A DNA stretch of 6,430 bases from Thermoplasmatota archaeon (GCA_022848825.1 JAJISH010000409.1:1-6430), one strand, 5' to 3'; positions 1 through 6,180 are shown, counted from the stretch's first letter. A program made the numbers and translations. Notes: generated by a model not told the origin, from the sequence alone.

Positions 1-3000
1 AGACTATCCAGATGTAGCCTGTTGAGCTTCGAGAGATGAAGGCCACCTTGCTTCCCAAGCTGCTCCCCGAGACTGTGACCGTGTACTCGCTGCCCCAGGA
101 GATGCTCGTTCCTGAGATCGTTCCTTTCCTCGTTATCACGGTCGCGTCACTTGTGGAGGTATCGCCGACGACGTAGATGGTGGAGTTGGCGCTGTCGAGC
201 CACACGGAAGCGTAGTTCACTCCTGAGGTTGTGAAGGCGTTGCTGGGAGTGTTTCCCCAGTCTTCCCCGTCGTCACTGTACTCGTAGGTAGTGTTTGCGA
301 TTCCTGCTGTTCCGTCATAATAGAACGCCCAGAAGTATGTGCCATCATGGACGAGCTTCCTCTGCGTGGAATACGCCGTGGTCGTGAGTGGACTCGTGGT
401 GCTCTCCACCGTGTAGATTGCTCTCGTCCTGCTCCTGGTTCCCCATGATGTCTCAAGGGTCGCATTGTCGCCAGCCCTCTTCCAGTCCGTCATGGTGAAC
501 ACGATCTTCGTGTTGCTGACATCTGGGGTGTAGGCTAGACTCATGGAGATCTCAACTTGCGTCCTGTCGTTTGCAGAATCCGACGCCGGGTCGCTGATAG
601 TGATCCACCTTCCACCCTGACACGTGTACAGTGCGTGACTTCTTATCTCGCCGTGTTTCCCGCGTATCTCGATCAGCGCATCCGCGAATATCTCGTGTAC
701 GAAGCACGTGGACGGGACGGAGGAATTGGAGTCCATATAGATCCGAGCGATGTCCTCCCCCTTCCTCGGTGGAGGGATACCCGGAGGTCCTGGAATCGTC
801 GGTGCAGATGGGATCTTCTTGATGGCCTTCGGGATCGTGTGACCCGCGAGGATGTCTCCATCGACGTTGAAGTAGAAGTACGCGAAGTTGTCATCTCGAT
901 CGTGATAGGCGAAGTAGTCCTGGATGTCCATGTTCCCGTTCGTGGACGGGACGGGATCGCTGTCCGTCCTGAGACTCCGGTTCTTCCACCCTCCGAACCA
1001 GCCATCGATGACCTCCTTGGCGGGTGGCGAAGATATGTAGAACGCGGAGGGCTGGCCCTCGCAGTGGAACGCGACTGCACCGCCGTCGCCGTCCTTGAGC
1101 TGGACAACGGAGAATGTGACGAGCTCCCCAGAGTGTGTCGTTAGGTTTGACGTGCTCGCTGTGATGTCCGCGATCCTCCTTTCCCCCTGACGCAGAGGTC
1201 CGCCTGAGACCGCATACTCGTAGACGTTCGAGAAGGAGTCGATCAGAGATATCGATTCAAGGCGCGTTTCCCTGATTCCCCTCAGCTCTGCTCTGAGGAC
1301 TGATACGTCCTGGCCCAGCTCGATGACCTCGTCGGTTGACCCTTGCTGAACGACCACAACGGACGGATTGTCCCTCGTCCCGAAGGCGATGGATGAGTGC
1401 GTCGTGTTCCCGAGGTTGTCGTCCGAGTAGATTATCGTGCGGAACCCTTCGGAGAGGTCCCCGATCAACGACGTGCTGAGCTGGAGTTCCACCCGGTTGT
1501 CATTGAAGGCCGCTGATGCCCCGCCTGCTCCCGTCCAGCCTGCCCAGTCATCGGTGTTGCGGGAAGTGTCGAACTCGAGAACGCGGTGAGCTACGATCGT
1601 GCCGTTCAGACCCGAAAGTTCCACCATGTAGTCCGCGCCGAGTTGCGGGAGAGCATAGCCGGTCTCGGACTGTGAGTCGCTATCAATGAGTATGTAGAAC
1701 GATTCTGGTGAGGGGGCTTCGAAGGGCAGACCCTCGACGCCGATGAAGTAGGACAGTTGTCCGTTTCTGAGGTCAATAGCATACCCAGACATGTTTATGG
1801 CGGGATTCGTCACTGACTGGAACGGATCGGAGAACATGCTCACTCCGGACCAGTCGTCGAAGCTGCCATCTATGATTATGCCGGCCTCCGCCTCTTCGAC
1901 TGGATACATCATCACCATGACTGAGATGAGCATTATGAGGGCTATGCCGATCGCGGAGAACCTGGACACCACCGGCTTGGGCTTCAGCACCCTCAGGTTC
2001 GTGAGGCCGCTGCCGTTGATCAGGCCATTCCCGTTTATGAGTCCGTTGACCTTTCCCCTTCCATTGACCAGGCCTCGCCCGTTGATCAGGCCGAGAGGCC
2101 TGAGTCTCGGGAAATCCTTCCGATATTCGAGCGGCACGAGTCCGGGCGCTTCCTCTTCTTCCTCTTCCGGGATCTCTGGCTCCTCGGGCTCGATGAGTGA
2201 TTGCCCGCACAGGGGACACATTTCGGTACCCACGAAGACCGTGGCTCCGCAGTTCGTGCATCTTTCCTCGCTGAGCCTGCTCAGGAACCATCTCAGCTCT
2301 TCCCTTCTTGTCTGGATCTCCTCGTCCGTGACCCCGACCTCTTCCTCCACGCCCTTCTTGTAGCAGAAGGCTGCTTCATCGAACCTTCTTGTCTTTGTAA
2401 GGATGTCCGCCTTGAGGATCCACCCATTCCTCAGGAACGGGTTGAGCTCAAGCGCTCTGTCGATGGAGTCGAGAGCCTTCTCGTACTTCCTCATGGACCG
2501 TAGAAGCACCCCTCTCGAGAACCAGAGCACCGAGTCCTCGGGATATTCAAGGAGCTTGTCATCGAAGAAGGCCAGGGTGGATATGCCCTCCCTCTTCCTG
2601 CTGGTGTCATAGGGGATGACTCGATCGTCCACCTCGGTGATGTAAAGGGTTCCACAGCTGTAGCAGGAGTCGTCGAACCCGCTGACGACCAAGGAGCACA
2701 CGGGACACTCGTACTCCCTCTCAACTATCTCCTGCATCCGCTTCTTCAGTTCTTTCGCCTTGGCTGGGATTTCCTTTGCGGCTGCCTTTATCTTTCTTGC
2801 TTCGTCTCTCTTCAGCCCAGTCTTCATCAGCTCCTTGATCGTCGCCCGCTTCAGCTTCCAAACCGAGTTGTATCCGTTCCCGCAGAGGAGTTCGGCGGTG
2901 TCTCCATCGATATCCAGCGTCTTCTTGACCGCCTCGATGTCATCCTCATGCATCTTGCCGAGGATCTTCCTCTTCTCCCTCGTCTTCTCGATGATGATCT

Positions 3001-3307
3001 CCTTGGGTTTCTCTTCCTCGACGAGAAGAGTCGCCCCGCACGAGGAGCACTGTCTTGCGTCCTTCTCAGCCTCGGTGCCGCAGAGAGGACAGGCCTGAAA
3101 CTCCTCCCTGACGATTTTTCCGTAGCCGAACCTCGAACCGCAGGAGGAGCATGTGAATTGAATGCGGGCGCTTCCCTCGCATCTCTGGCATCTTTCAGAG
3201 GGTCCGGCGAGATCTTCGATGTTCTTCCTGACCGTGAACCCGCACTGAGTGCATCGGACGTAGGGGCGGATCATGCCCCCGCAGAGGGAGCACCTGTCCC
3301 GTTCCAT
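1..3307 (-). CDS. Multi-domain zinc-ribbon/TPR membrane protein with large surface domain (C-terminus beyond window)
   Basis: The frame is open from ATG 3305-3307 to the left edge, 1,102 codons without a stop. Paired CxxC motifs at residues 6/9, 19/22, 40/43, 53/56, 73/76 and 87/90 form three zinc ribbons. Residues about 124-185 are lysine-rich and resemble a helix-hairpin-helix (NGYNSVWKLKRATIKEL). A fourth ribbon uses C201/C204 and C215/C218. Two TPR units span about 260-325, and a fifth ribbon uses C350/C353 and C364/C367. An acidic stretch (372-388), a GLING repeat (406-437) and one membrane helix (about 450-470) follow. Positive residues precede the helix and acidic ones follow it, so the N-terminus should be cytoplasmic. 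The exterior part has IDG-W motifs at 479-486 and 767-774, a proline-rich linker (833-847), an Asp-box-like SDDGEDW (1011-1017) and nine N-glycosylation sequons. It lies 5 bases after the TPR gene, so co-transcription is likely. I recognise no named family; the role (scaffold, sensor or adhesin) is inferred. Confidence 0.9.
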   Translation of the reverse strand, partial: MERDRCSLCGGMIRPYVRCTQCGFTVRKNIEDLAGPSERCQRCEGSARIQFTCSSCGSRFGYGKIVREEFQACPLCGTEAEKDARQCSSCGATLLVEEEKPKEIIIEKTREKRKILGKMHEDDIEAVKKTLDIDGDTAELLCGNGYNSVWKLKRATIKELMKTGLKRDEARKIKAAAKEIPAKAKELKKRMQEIVEREYECPVCSLVVSGFDDSCYSCGTLYITEVDDRVIPYDTSRKREGISTLAFFDDKLLEYPEDSVLWFSRGVLLRSMRKYEKALDSIDRALELNPFLRNGWILKADILTKTRRFDEAAFCYKKGVEEEVGVTDEEIQTRREELRWFLSRLSEERCTNCGATVFVGTEMCPLCGQSLIEPEEPEIPEEEEEEAPGLVPLEYRKDFPRLRPLGLINGRGLVNGRGKVNGLINGNGLINGSGLTNLRVLKPKPVVSRFSAIGIALIMLISVMVMMYPVEEAEAGIIIDGSFDDWSGVSMFSDPFQSVTNPAINMSGYAIDLRNGQLSYFIGVEGLPFEAPSPESFYILIDSDSQSETGYALPQLGADYMVELSGLNGTIVAHRVLEFDTSRNTDDWAGWTGAGGASAAFNDNRVELQLSTSLIGDLSEGFRTIIYSDDNLGNTTHSSIAFGTRDNPSVVVVQQGSTDEVIELGQDVSVLRAELRGIRETRLESISLIDSFSNVYEYAVSGGPLRQGERRIADITASTSNLTTHSGELVTFSVVQLKDGDGGAVAFHCEGQPSAFYISSPPAKEVIDGWFGGWKNRSLRTDSDPVPSTNGNMDIQDYFAYHDRDDNFAYFYFNVDGDILAGHTIPKAIKKIPSAPTIPGPPGIPPPRKGEDIARIYMDSNSSVPSTCFVHEIFADALIEIRGKHGEIRSHALYTCQGGRWITISDPASDSANDRTQVEISMSLAYTPDVSNTKIVFTMTDWKRAGDNATLETSWGTRSRTRAIYTVESTTSPLTTTAYSTQRKLVHDGTYFWAFYYDGTAGIANTTYEYSDDGEDWGNTPSNAFTTSGVNYASVWLDSANSTIYVVGDTSTSDATVITRKGTISGTSISWGSEYTVTVSGSSLGSKVAFISRSSTGYIWIV
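1898..1960 (-). other. Single transmembrane helix of the large protein
   Basis: Residues 450-470 (FSAIGIALIMLISVMVMMYP and the following V) are uninterrupted hydrophobic residues. K442, K444 and R449 lie before the helix and E471, E472 and E474 after it. By the positive-inside rule the zinc/TPR half is cytoplasmic and the long C-terminal part is outside. No N-terminal signal peptide is visible, so this segment acts as a signal anchor. Confidence 0.85.
1997..2092 (-). repeat. GLING peptide repeat, cytoplasmic linker before the membrane helix
   Basis: This stretch encodes residues 406-437 of the large membrane protein: units of G-[LK]-[IV]-N-G-x, where x is R, N or S. The asparagines fall at 409, 415, 421, 425, 431 and 437, a spacing of 6, 6, 4, 6, 6. 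Codons for the same residue differ between units (Gly as GGC, GGA and GGG; Asn as AAC and AAT). The repeat is therefore kept at protein level rather than being a fresh DNA duplication. A TTGATCAGGCC core does recur at about 2016 and 2082. It probably forms a flexible linker or self-association segment. Confidence 0.85.
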
Positions 3308-3312
3308 CTCGA

Positions 3313-4011
3313 CTATTCGATTGCCTCCTTCGCCTCTACTGCCTCCCTCATAGCCGCCTCTGCGGCAGGGTACATGTCCCGGTAGTAGAGAGCTTTCTCG
3401 AAACAGATTATGGCATGCCTTGGACGGCCGAGCTGCATGAGGGCCCTGCCCTTCTGGAGCCAGACCTCGGCAAAGTCTGTCCGCCTCCTAAGAACCCTAT
3501 TGAAGCATCTCAGAGCCTCGTGATACTTGCCAGTCTTGAGCAGCGTGGCGCCTCTGTTGTTCCAGGCCGCGACGTAGTCACTATCTATGTCGAGCGCCTT
3601 GTCGAAGCACTCCAGCGCCTCGTCATACTTCCCTCTCCTGGACCACAGGTTCCCCTTGTTGTTCCACGCAATCTCGTTGTCGGGATCGATCTCAACTGCC
3701 CTGTCGTAGCATTTCATCGCTCTCCGGTACTTGGCCAGCTTGGCAAGCGCTAGACCTTTGTTCATCCAGGCATCGGAGTAGTTGGCGTGGACCTTGATCG
3801 CCTCGTTGAAACACTTAATCGACTCAAGAGACTTACCGGCTTTCAGGAGAATGATTCCCCGATTGTTCCACGCGATAGCGTTCTTGGGATTCGTCTTCAG
3901 GGCCCTGTTGAACTCCTTCATCGCGTCCCCGAACTTACCCTTCTTGAAGAGCTCGTTGCCCGAAGAGACCGCGCGATTGCTCTCAACCTTCGACTTACCA
4001 GTGGCCGACAC
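3313..4011 (-). CDS. TPR repeat protein (six TPR units)
   Basis: A 232-residue soluble protein made almost wholly of tetratricopeptide repeats, helical hairpins that bind partner proteins or peptides. Tryptophans in the unit motif (AWNNRG, AWMNKG, AWNNKG, VWLQKG) recur at residues 48, 82, 116, 150 and 184, exactly 34 apart. Units cover about 12-45, 46-79, 80-113, 114-147, 148-181 and 182-215, with a short helical cap to 232. There is no signal peptide or membrane segment, so it is cytoplasmic. The start is GTG (4009-4011): an in-frame stop lies at 4039-4041, no ATG lies between, and a Shine-Dalgarno site sits 11 bases upstream. It is the first gene of a minus-strand operon with the large zinc-ribbon protein, which carries TPR units of its own, so the two products may interact. 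Unit sequence gives no specific partner. Confidence 0.93.
   Translation of the reverse strand: MSATGKSKVESNRAVSSGNELFKKGKFGDAMKEFNRALKTNPKNAIAWNNRGIILLKAGKSLESIKCFNEAIKVHANYSDAWMNKGLALAKLAKYRRAMKCYDRAVEIDPDNEIAWNNKGNLWSRRGKYDEALECFDKALDIDSDYVAAWNNRGATLLKTGKYHEALRCFNRVLRRRTDFAEVWLQKGRALMQLGRPRHAIICFEKALYYRDMYPAAEAAMREAVEAKEAIE
3324..3330 (-). promoter_or_regulatory. Ribosome binding site of the large membrane protein gene
   Basis: The minus strand reads AAGGAGG here, inside the end of the upstream TPR gene, 16 bases before the ATG at 3307. That spacing is longer than usual. No other ATG, GTG or TTG lies in frame nearby, so the site supports this start only weakly. Translational coupling to the upstream gene, which stops 5 bases before the ATG, may help. 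Confidence 0.5.
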
Positions 4012-4022
4012 GCTGTTGACTC

Positions 4023-4030
4023 TCCCCCTT
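4023..4030 (-). promoter_or_regulatory. Ribosome binding site of the TPR gene
   Basis: The minus strand reads AAGGGGGA, a purine-rich Shine-Dalgarno-like site ending 11 bases before GTG 4011. It decides the choice of that non-ATG start. Confidence 0.6.
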
Positions 4031-4052
4031 TCTTGGATTCAATCACGATGGA

Positions 4053-4062
4053 CTTATAAATA
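4053..4062 (-). promoter_or_regulatory. TATA box for the minus-strand TPR/zinc-ribbon operon (may also serve the plus strand)
   Basis: The minus strand reads TATTTATAAG, a good archaeal TATA box. Its centre lies about 47 bases before GTG 4011. With the usual 25-base spacing transcription would begin near 4032, just before the ribosome binding site. The plus-strand reading, CTTATAAATA, is also a valid TATA box, so the element could work in both directions. Confidence 0.6.
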
Positions 4063-4066
4063 GCTT

Positions 4067-4076
4067 CTTAAATATC
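4067..4076 (+). promoter_or_regulatory. TATA box for the DUF1611/ligase operon
   Basis: CTTAAATATC lies about 35 bases before ATG 4106. Transcription would begin near 4097, giving a very short leader, common for first genes in archaea. CTTATAAATA at 4053-4062 is the alternative and would give a start near 4084. Confidence 0.5.
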
Positions 4077-4089
4077 TACCGTTCTGGTT

Positions 4090-4100
4090 ATTGGGCCAAC
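4090..4100. promoter_or_regulatory. Near-palindrome ATTGGGCCAAC, possible operator
   Basis: ATTGG and CCAAC flank a central G, nearly an inverted repeat. It sits where the plus-strand transcript should begin, between the TATA boxes and ATG 4106. The same 10-mer ATTGGGCCAA recurs at 6181-6190. A role as a regulator site is inferred from position and symmetry only. Confidence 0.3.
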
Positions 4101-4105
4101 AAGCG

Positions 4106-5170
4106 ATGGTGACGATGGAGAAGGCGATAGTACTCTGTGAGGAAGGGTTTGGTCGGAGCGTGGGTAAGACCGCCAACGGGCTTGTGAGACTCTCGAAGAA
4201 GTATGGTATTATTGGAGTGATAGACAGCAGTTGTGCTGGCCAGGATGCTGGTGCCGTGCTGGAGGGGAAGCCGAAGGGGATACAGATATATCCGTCGATT
4301 GAGGAAGCTCTCCGCCTCGGAGAGAGGCCCGATTGGCTCATAATCGGGGTCGCGACAATCGGAGGTTTCCTCCCGGATGAGTTTAGGCCTGCCATACGAC
4401 ATGCGCTTCAGACCGGGATCGGTGTGATATCGGGTCTCCATGAGGAGCTGGCTTTGGATCCAGAGTTTTCGGACATCGCTCGAGAGAGAGGAGTGGAAAT
4501 CAGGGATATCAGGAAGCAGCCCCCGTTCAGGGAGCTCCACCACTTCGCCAATCTTGCGGGAGACATGGATGCGTTGAGGATTCCCATACTCGGGATGGAT
4601 GGTTCGATAGGGAAGAGGACAACTGGATGGATCCTCAGTGAGGCCCTTGAGCGGGGGGGCGTGGAGTCTGTGTTCGTCGTCACGGGTCAGACTGGCCTTC
4701 TTCAGGGAGCGGAATACGGTCTTCCCCTGGATGCAGTCGGCGGGGACTTCATTGTGGGCGAGCTAGAGCACCAGATCAGCTTGGCAAACGAGGAGAGAGA
4801 ACCCCAGGTCATACTCATCGAAGGGCAGGGAAGCATATCCCACCCAGCCTACGTTTGCGGCACCCGGGCCATCATCACGGCAAGCAGACCTAGTGGCATA
4901 GTCCTTCAGTGCGCGCCCAGTCGCGAGTTCAGGAACTATCACAAGGAGGAGCTCCGCATGCCGATGCCATCCGTTGAGGAAGAGATCCTGCTTCTGGAGT
5001 CCTTCTCCAAATCCAAGGTAATCGCTCTCACAGTGAACAAGGAGGGGCTGACCGAAGAGGAGTTGAATGCGGCCATCGATGGATACCAGTCTCGCTTTCA
5101 CATACCTGCGTGCGAGCCTCTGACACAAGGCTGTGAGGACATCGTTGAGAAAATCAAGGAGATGTTGTGA
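4106..5170 (+). CDS. DUF1611 family P-loop protein (DgcN-like)
   Basis: 354 residues with the two-part DUF1611 layout. The N-terminal Rossmann-like part has CEEGFGRSVGKTANGLVR (11-28) and GVIDSSCAGQDAG (37-49). The C-terminal part has a dethiobiotin-synthetase-like P-loop, GMDGSIGKRTT (163-173), then VTGQTGLLQGAEYG (192-205), GELEH (218-222) and IEGQGSISHPAY (238-249). As far as I recall, one bacterial member, DgcN, is an N-acetyltransferase acting on D-glutamate beside a racemase-family partner. No such partner is visible here, so substrate and reaction are unknown. The P-loop has Met where I expect Thr (GTD) in relatives. ATG 4106 was chosen for its closeness to the predicted transcription start; ATG 4115 fits the family equally well, and TTG 4091 is less likely. 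Its stop overlaps the next start by one base, so it is co-translated with the CoA-pathway ligase, hinting at a shared metabolic setting. Confidence 0.9.
   Translation: MVTMEKAIVLCEEGFGRSVGKTANGLVRLSKKYGIIGVIDSSCAGQDAGAVLEGKPKGIQIYPSIEEALRLGERPDWLIIGVATIGGFLPDEFRPAIRHALQTGIGVISGLHEELALDPEFSDIARERGVEIRDIRKQPPFRELHHFANLAGDMDALRIPILGMDGSIGKRTTGWILSEALERGGVESVFVVTGQTGLLQGAEYGLPLDAVGGDFIVGELEHQISLANEEREPQVILIEGQGSISHPAYVCGTRAIITASRPSGIVLQCAPSREFRNYHKEELRMPMPSVEEEILLLESFSKSKVIALTVNKEGLTEEELNAAIDGYQSRFHIPACEPLTQGCEDIVEKIKEML
5156..5161 (+). promoter_or_regulatory. Ribosome binding site of the phosphopantoate ligase gene
   Basis: AAGGAG lies inside the end of the DUF1611 gene, 8 bases before ATG 5170. 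It favours that ATG over GTG 5167, which would leave only 5 bases. Confidence 0.7.
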
Positions 5171-5928
5171 TGAGAATCCCCAAGAGCCATCCGCGCTACG
5201 AGTCCCTGATGGCGAGGGAAGCGCTCGTGGAAGGCGTCAAGGAGGGCATCGTCGTGAGGCAAGGACTCATAGCCCACGGCAGGGGCGAAGCGTTTGACTA
5301 CCTGGTTGGCGAGGTGAGCATCGAACCGGCAGTCGAGGCGGAGTATGCAGCAGCTGGGCGTCTTCTCAGGGCAAAGCATCCAGTCATCTCCGTGAACGGT
5401 AATGTCGCCGCTCTGTCAGCCAAGGAGACGGTAGAAGTCGCCAAGGCAGTGGGTGCGACAATCGAGGTCAACATCTTTCACAGAACGGAGGAACGCGTGC
5501 AAAGGATCGAGGGGAGACTGAAGAGCGCCGGTGCTGAGGTCGTTCTTGGACTCGATCCCGATGCAGGAATCGAGGGATTGGACCATCCCAGAGGTCTGTG
5601 TGCCAAGGCGGGGATTTATTCGGCAGACGTGGTCCTTGTCCCGCTCGAGGACGGTGACAGGGCGAAAGCGTTGAAGGACATGGGGAAGGTCGTGTTGACG
5701 ATAGACCTCAATCCGCTATCGAGGACGTCGCGAGTCTCCGACGTTACGATCGTCGACAACATCACGCGCTGCATGCCCAAACTCGCGAGATTCGCCACTG
5801 AGCTCAGGGATGATGATGAGAGAGTGGACAGGATCCTTTCCGAGTTCGACAACAGGAAGAACCTCTCTGATGTTCTCAACCACATCGCACGAAGGCTCGG
5901 AGAGCTGGAATCAGACTCTCTTGACTAG
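5170..5928 (+). CDS. 4-phosphopantoate--beta-alanine ligase (archaeal phosphopantothenate synthetase)
   Basis: This cytoplasmic enzyme joins 4-phosphopantoate to beta-alanine using ATP, giving 4'-phosphopantothenate for coenzyme A. In archaea it works after pantoate kinase and replaces the bacterial PanC/CoaA order. The 252 residues match the family (DUF137/COG1701, usually about 250-260) end to end. Motifs are IPKSHPRYESLMARE (3-17), GLIAHGRGEAFDYL (32-45), HPVISVNGNVAAL (70-82), NIFHRTEERV (101-110), GLDHPR (136-141), GIYSADVVLVPLEDGDRA (148-165) and IDLNPLSRT (178-186), then TIVDNITR (193-200). No key block is missing. ATG 5170 sits in the TGATG junction with the upstream gene and has a Shine-Dalgarno site. 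The N-terminus then begins MRIPKSHPRY, as in relatives. The last 18 bases are overlapped by a convergent small gene. Pantoate kinase is not in the window. Confidence 0.96.
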   Translation: MRIPKSHPRYESLMAREALVEGVKEGIVVRQGLIAHGRGEAFDYLVGEVSIEPAVEAEYAAAGRLLRAKHPVISVNGNVAALSAKETVEVAKAVGATIEVNIFHRTEERVQRIEGRLKSAGAEVVLGLDPDAGIEGLDHPRGLCAKAGIYSADVVLVPLEDGDRAKALKDMGKVVLTIDLNPLSRTSRVSDVTIVDNITRCMPKLARFATELRDDDERVDRILSEFDNRKNLSDVLNHIARRLGELESDSLD

Positions 5929-6117
5929 CTCGATCATGTTCTCTTCCGCCTTCACGGCGGTCTCTGGCGTAGCGGGTTCTCCCCACAACTTCACAATCTC
6001 CGGGACCGCCTTCTTTCCCACGTGCGAGAGTATGAATCCGAACAACTGATGATCCTCCATGTCTTCGAGTATCTTCCTTGCGAGTTCCATGAGATTCTTC
6101 CTTCTCTTCGACGCCAT
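5911..6117 (-). CDS. Small conserved-looking hypothetical protein, 68 residues
   Basis: I do not recognise this protein. It starts with a basic patch (MASKRRKN) and continues as amphipathic helix (about 9-20), a hydrophobic stretch HQLFGFILSHVG (23-34), AVPEIVKLWGEPATPE (37-52) and a final helix. It has no cysteines, signal peptide or clear membrane segment, so a small helical cytoplasmic protein is likely. Support for being real: ATG with a GGAGG site 6 bases upstream, a TATA-like box further up, and a sensible amino-acid composition. Its stop lies inside the convergent ligase gene, an 18-base tail-to-tail overlap. The overlapping frame from 6139 encodes a low-complexity, Arg/Glu-rich product and is rejected. 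Confidence 0.75.
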   Translation of the reverse strand: MASKRRKNLMELARKILEDMEDHQLFGFILSHVGKKAVPEIVKLWGEPATPETAVKAEENMIELVKRV

Positions 6118-6123
6118 CCTGTG

Positions 6124-6128
6124 CCTCC
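6124..6128 (-). promoter_or_regulatory. Ribosome binding site of the 68-residue gene
   Basis: The minus strand reads GGAGG, 6 bases before ATG 6117, within GGTGGAGGC. It supports this start over any internal one. Confidence 0.65.
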
Positions 6129-6149
6129 ACCGAGTCCATCTTGTTTCAC

Positions 6150-6160
6150 TTATTATTCCT
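6150..6160 (-). promoter_or_regulatory. Possible TATA box for the 68-residue gene
   Basis: The minus strand reads AGGAATAATAA, following GCGAAA. It lies about 37 bases before ATG 6117, so transcription would begin near 6128. The match to the archaeal TATA box is only moderate. Confidence 0.4.
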
Positions 6161-6180
6161 TTTCGCCGGCAAGTCTGCTG

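Noticed and set aside
557..1144. Plus-strand open frame of 195 codons
   Set aside because: It lies wholly opposite the continuous large minus-strand gene. Its product is a run of Arg, Val and Asp with no recognisable motif, typical of an antisense shadow.
1773..2291. Minus-strand open frame of 172 codons in another phase
   Set aside because: The product is Arg/Gly/His-rich low complexity. The overlapping phase gives zinc ribbon, repeat and membrane helix, so this is a shadow.
1791..2363. Plus-strand open frame of 190 codons rich in Ser, Pro and Leu
   Set aside because: It is the complement of the repeat, acidic linker and zinc ribbon of the real minus-strand gene.
3367..3978. Regular 102-base DNA repetition as a possible CRISPR or tandem array
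   Set aside because: The period equals 34 codons of the TPR unit. Units are diverged, coding and without spacers.
4148..4170. GRSVGKT near the DUF1611 N-terminus as a second Walker A motif
   Set aside because: The spacing between the glycines is too short for a P-loop. In this family GKTANGLVR is a conserved N-terminal element, and the nucleotide-type loop is at residues 163-172.
4088..4543. Minus-strand open frame opposite the DUF1611 gene
   Set aside because: The plus strand encodes clear family motifs throughout, and the antisense product has none.
5167..5169. GTG as the ligase start
   Set aside because: The ATG three bases later has better ribosome-site spacing and gives the family's usual MRIPKSHPRY beginning.
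5876..6139. 87-codon minus-strand frame overlapping the small gene
   Set aside because: Its product is Glu/Arg/Gly-rich low complexity, and the GGAGG site is placed for the 6117 start in the other phase.
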